A stretch of DNA of 64,000 nt from Delphinus delphis (lineage: Eukaryota; Chordata; Mammalia; Artiodactyla; Delphinidae): assembly GCF_949987515.2 (NCBI RefSeq), contig NC_082683.1:121978582-122042581 (forward strand). The letters are read 5' to 3'. Below the pieces are notes generated by a model. The model did no database searches and was not told the origin of the DNA. It saw only the letters and a program-made list of their open reading frames with translations. Positions 63,676-64,000 of this stretch are shown here, piece by piece. A program made the position numbers and the translations under genes. The first letter of the stretch is position 1. Each line of letters begins with the position of its first letter.

Positions 63676-64000
63676 GAGACATAATCTCATGGGGGTTTTT
63701 CCTGGCCCATTCCATTCTAACTTACAGGTTGGAACATTACACCTAGGAAGGCTCTTTTGCCCTAGTAACCAGATTTGGGAACGGAGACATGCCACAGCCT
63801 TGTGACTGTCTCCCGCAAAAGCAGCTTTAAACACAGCGTTCAGGGTCTCTTACTATCCACAAGAATTGCACCTCTGTAAATGACACCTGCCCTCAAAAAA
63901 ATCCTGGGTTCGAATATCGACGAAAAAATTCAAAAGAGGGCAATCTTTCAAGACGACGATTTCAAGAGGCACATTTAACTCACACTCTTTCTTTTTTTCT
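63676..64000 (+). repeat. HOR unit 12, 5' part of monomer A (partial)
   Basis: This equals 431-755 of unit 1 and stops in the pyrimidine-rich tract of monomer A. It shows that the array continues downstream of the window. Confidence 0.97.

Larger units (their letters stand above)
1..64000 (+). repeat. LINE-1-derived higher-order-repeat satellite array (~5.75 kb period, 11 full units)
   Basis: The sequence returns to itself every 5,746-5,754 bp across the entire window. Taking the start of monomer A as reference, copies begin at 431, 6179, 11932, 17680, 23426, 29180, 34930, 40684, 46434, 52182, 57928 and 63676. All copies run in the same direction with no inversion, no inserted transposon and no unique spacer. 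Each unit contains five diverged monomers. Between-unit differences found by eye are about 22 substitutions plus one 1-bp deletion in total, apart from a dinucleotide tract. Short open frames occur at the same offset in every unit; they are antisense to or fragments of dead L1 sequence and are not called as genes. This is satellite DNA, most plausibly constitutive heterochromatin; its chromosomal position is not visible here. Confidence 0.98.

Noticed and set aside
1..64000. A CENP-B box that would mark this as centromeric satellite
   Set aside because: I scanned the TTCG- and CCCG-containing sites in one unit by eye on both strands. None fits TTCGnnnnAnnCGGG or its complement; the closest (CCCGTGCTAAACG near 1382) lacks key positions. 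Centromere location is neither supported nor excluded.
1..64000. A CRISPR-like array, phage or bacterial operon, suggested by regular repetition
   Set aside because: The period is 5.75 kb with L1 ORF2 fragments and long A-rich tails, which is mammalian satellite organisation. There are no short direct repeats with unique spacers and no bacterial genes.

Overview
The whole 64 kb window is one head-to-tail tandem array in a single orientation. I see no functional gene, RNA gene, CRISPR array or unique flanking DNA, so the array continues past both ends. The repeating unit is a higher-order repeat (HOR) of 5,746-5,754 bp. There are eleven complete units (431-63675), preceded by the last 430 bp of one unit and followed by the first 325 bp of another. 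Units differ from one another at only a handful of bases each, and almost all length variation comes from one (TG)n(TA)n microsatellite per unit.

Each HOR holds five related monomers, called A-E here. In unit 1 they are A 431-1224 (794 bp, internally deleted), B 1225-2440 (1,216 bp), C 2441-3684 (1,244 bp), D 3685-4935 (1,251 bp) and E 4936-6178 (1,243 bp). Monomers within a unit are far more diverged from each other than equivalent monomers are between units, which is the signature of an HOR satellite.

Every monomer has two parts. The first is a ~240 bp module of unrecognised origin with a conserved GC-rich box. The second is ~950 bp of plus-strand LINE-1: the decayed C-terminal end of ORF2 (remnants such as AALFT.A.TW, AKTWKQPK and QPKCPSTDE are readable) followed by the L1 3' UTR and an A-rich tail. 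The 3' UTR wording (TATGATATCACTTAT, ATGAACTTATTT, CTCAACACTCTGTAATAAC) resembles, from memory, cetartiodactyl L1. L1-derived satellites have been described in cetaceans, so the window is most likely heterochromatin of a whale, dolphin or related cetartiodactyl. The species cannot be fixed from the sequence alone, and the 1.24 kb monomer and 5.75 kb HOR do not match the cetacean common satellite length I remember (about 1.6-1.7 kb).

The most interesting structure is that monomers group differently in their two parts. In the first part A, C and E go together against B and D; in the L1 part A, C and D go together against B and E. D and E therefore look like reciprocal chimeras of two ancestral monomer types, which suggests the five-part HOR was built from an older two-type array by unequal exchange. 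Units 2/5 and 3/6 share nearly the same variant combinations, hinting at a further ~17 kb three-unit level of duplication. The variant lists here were made by eye and are minimum lists.
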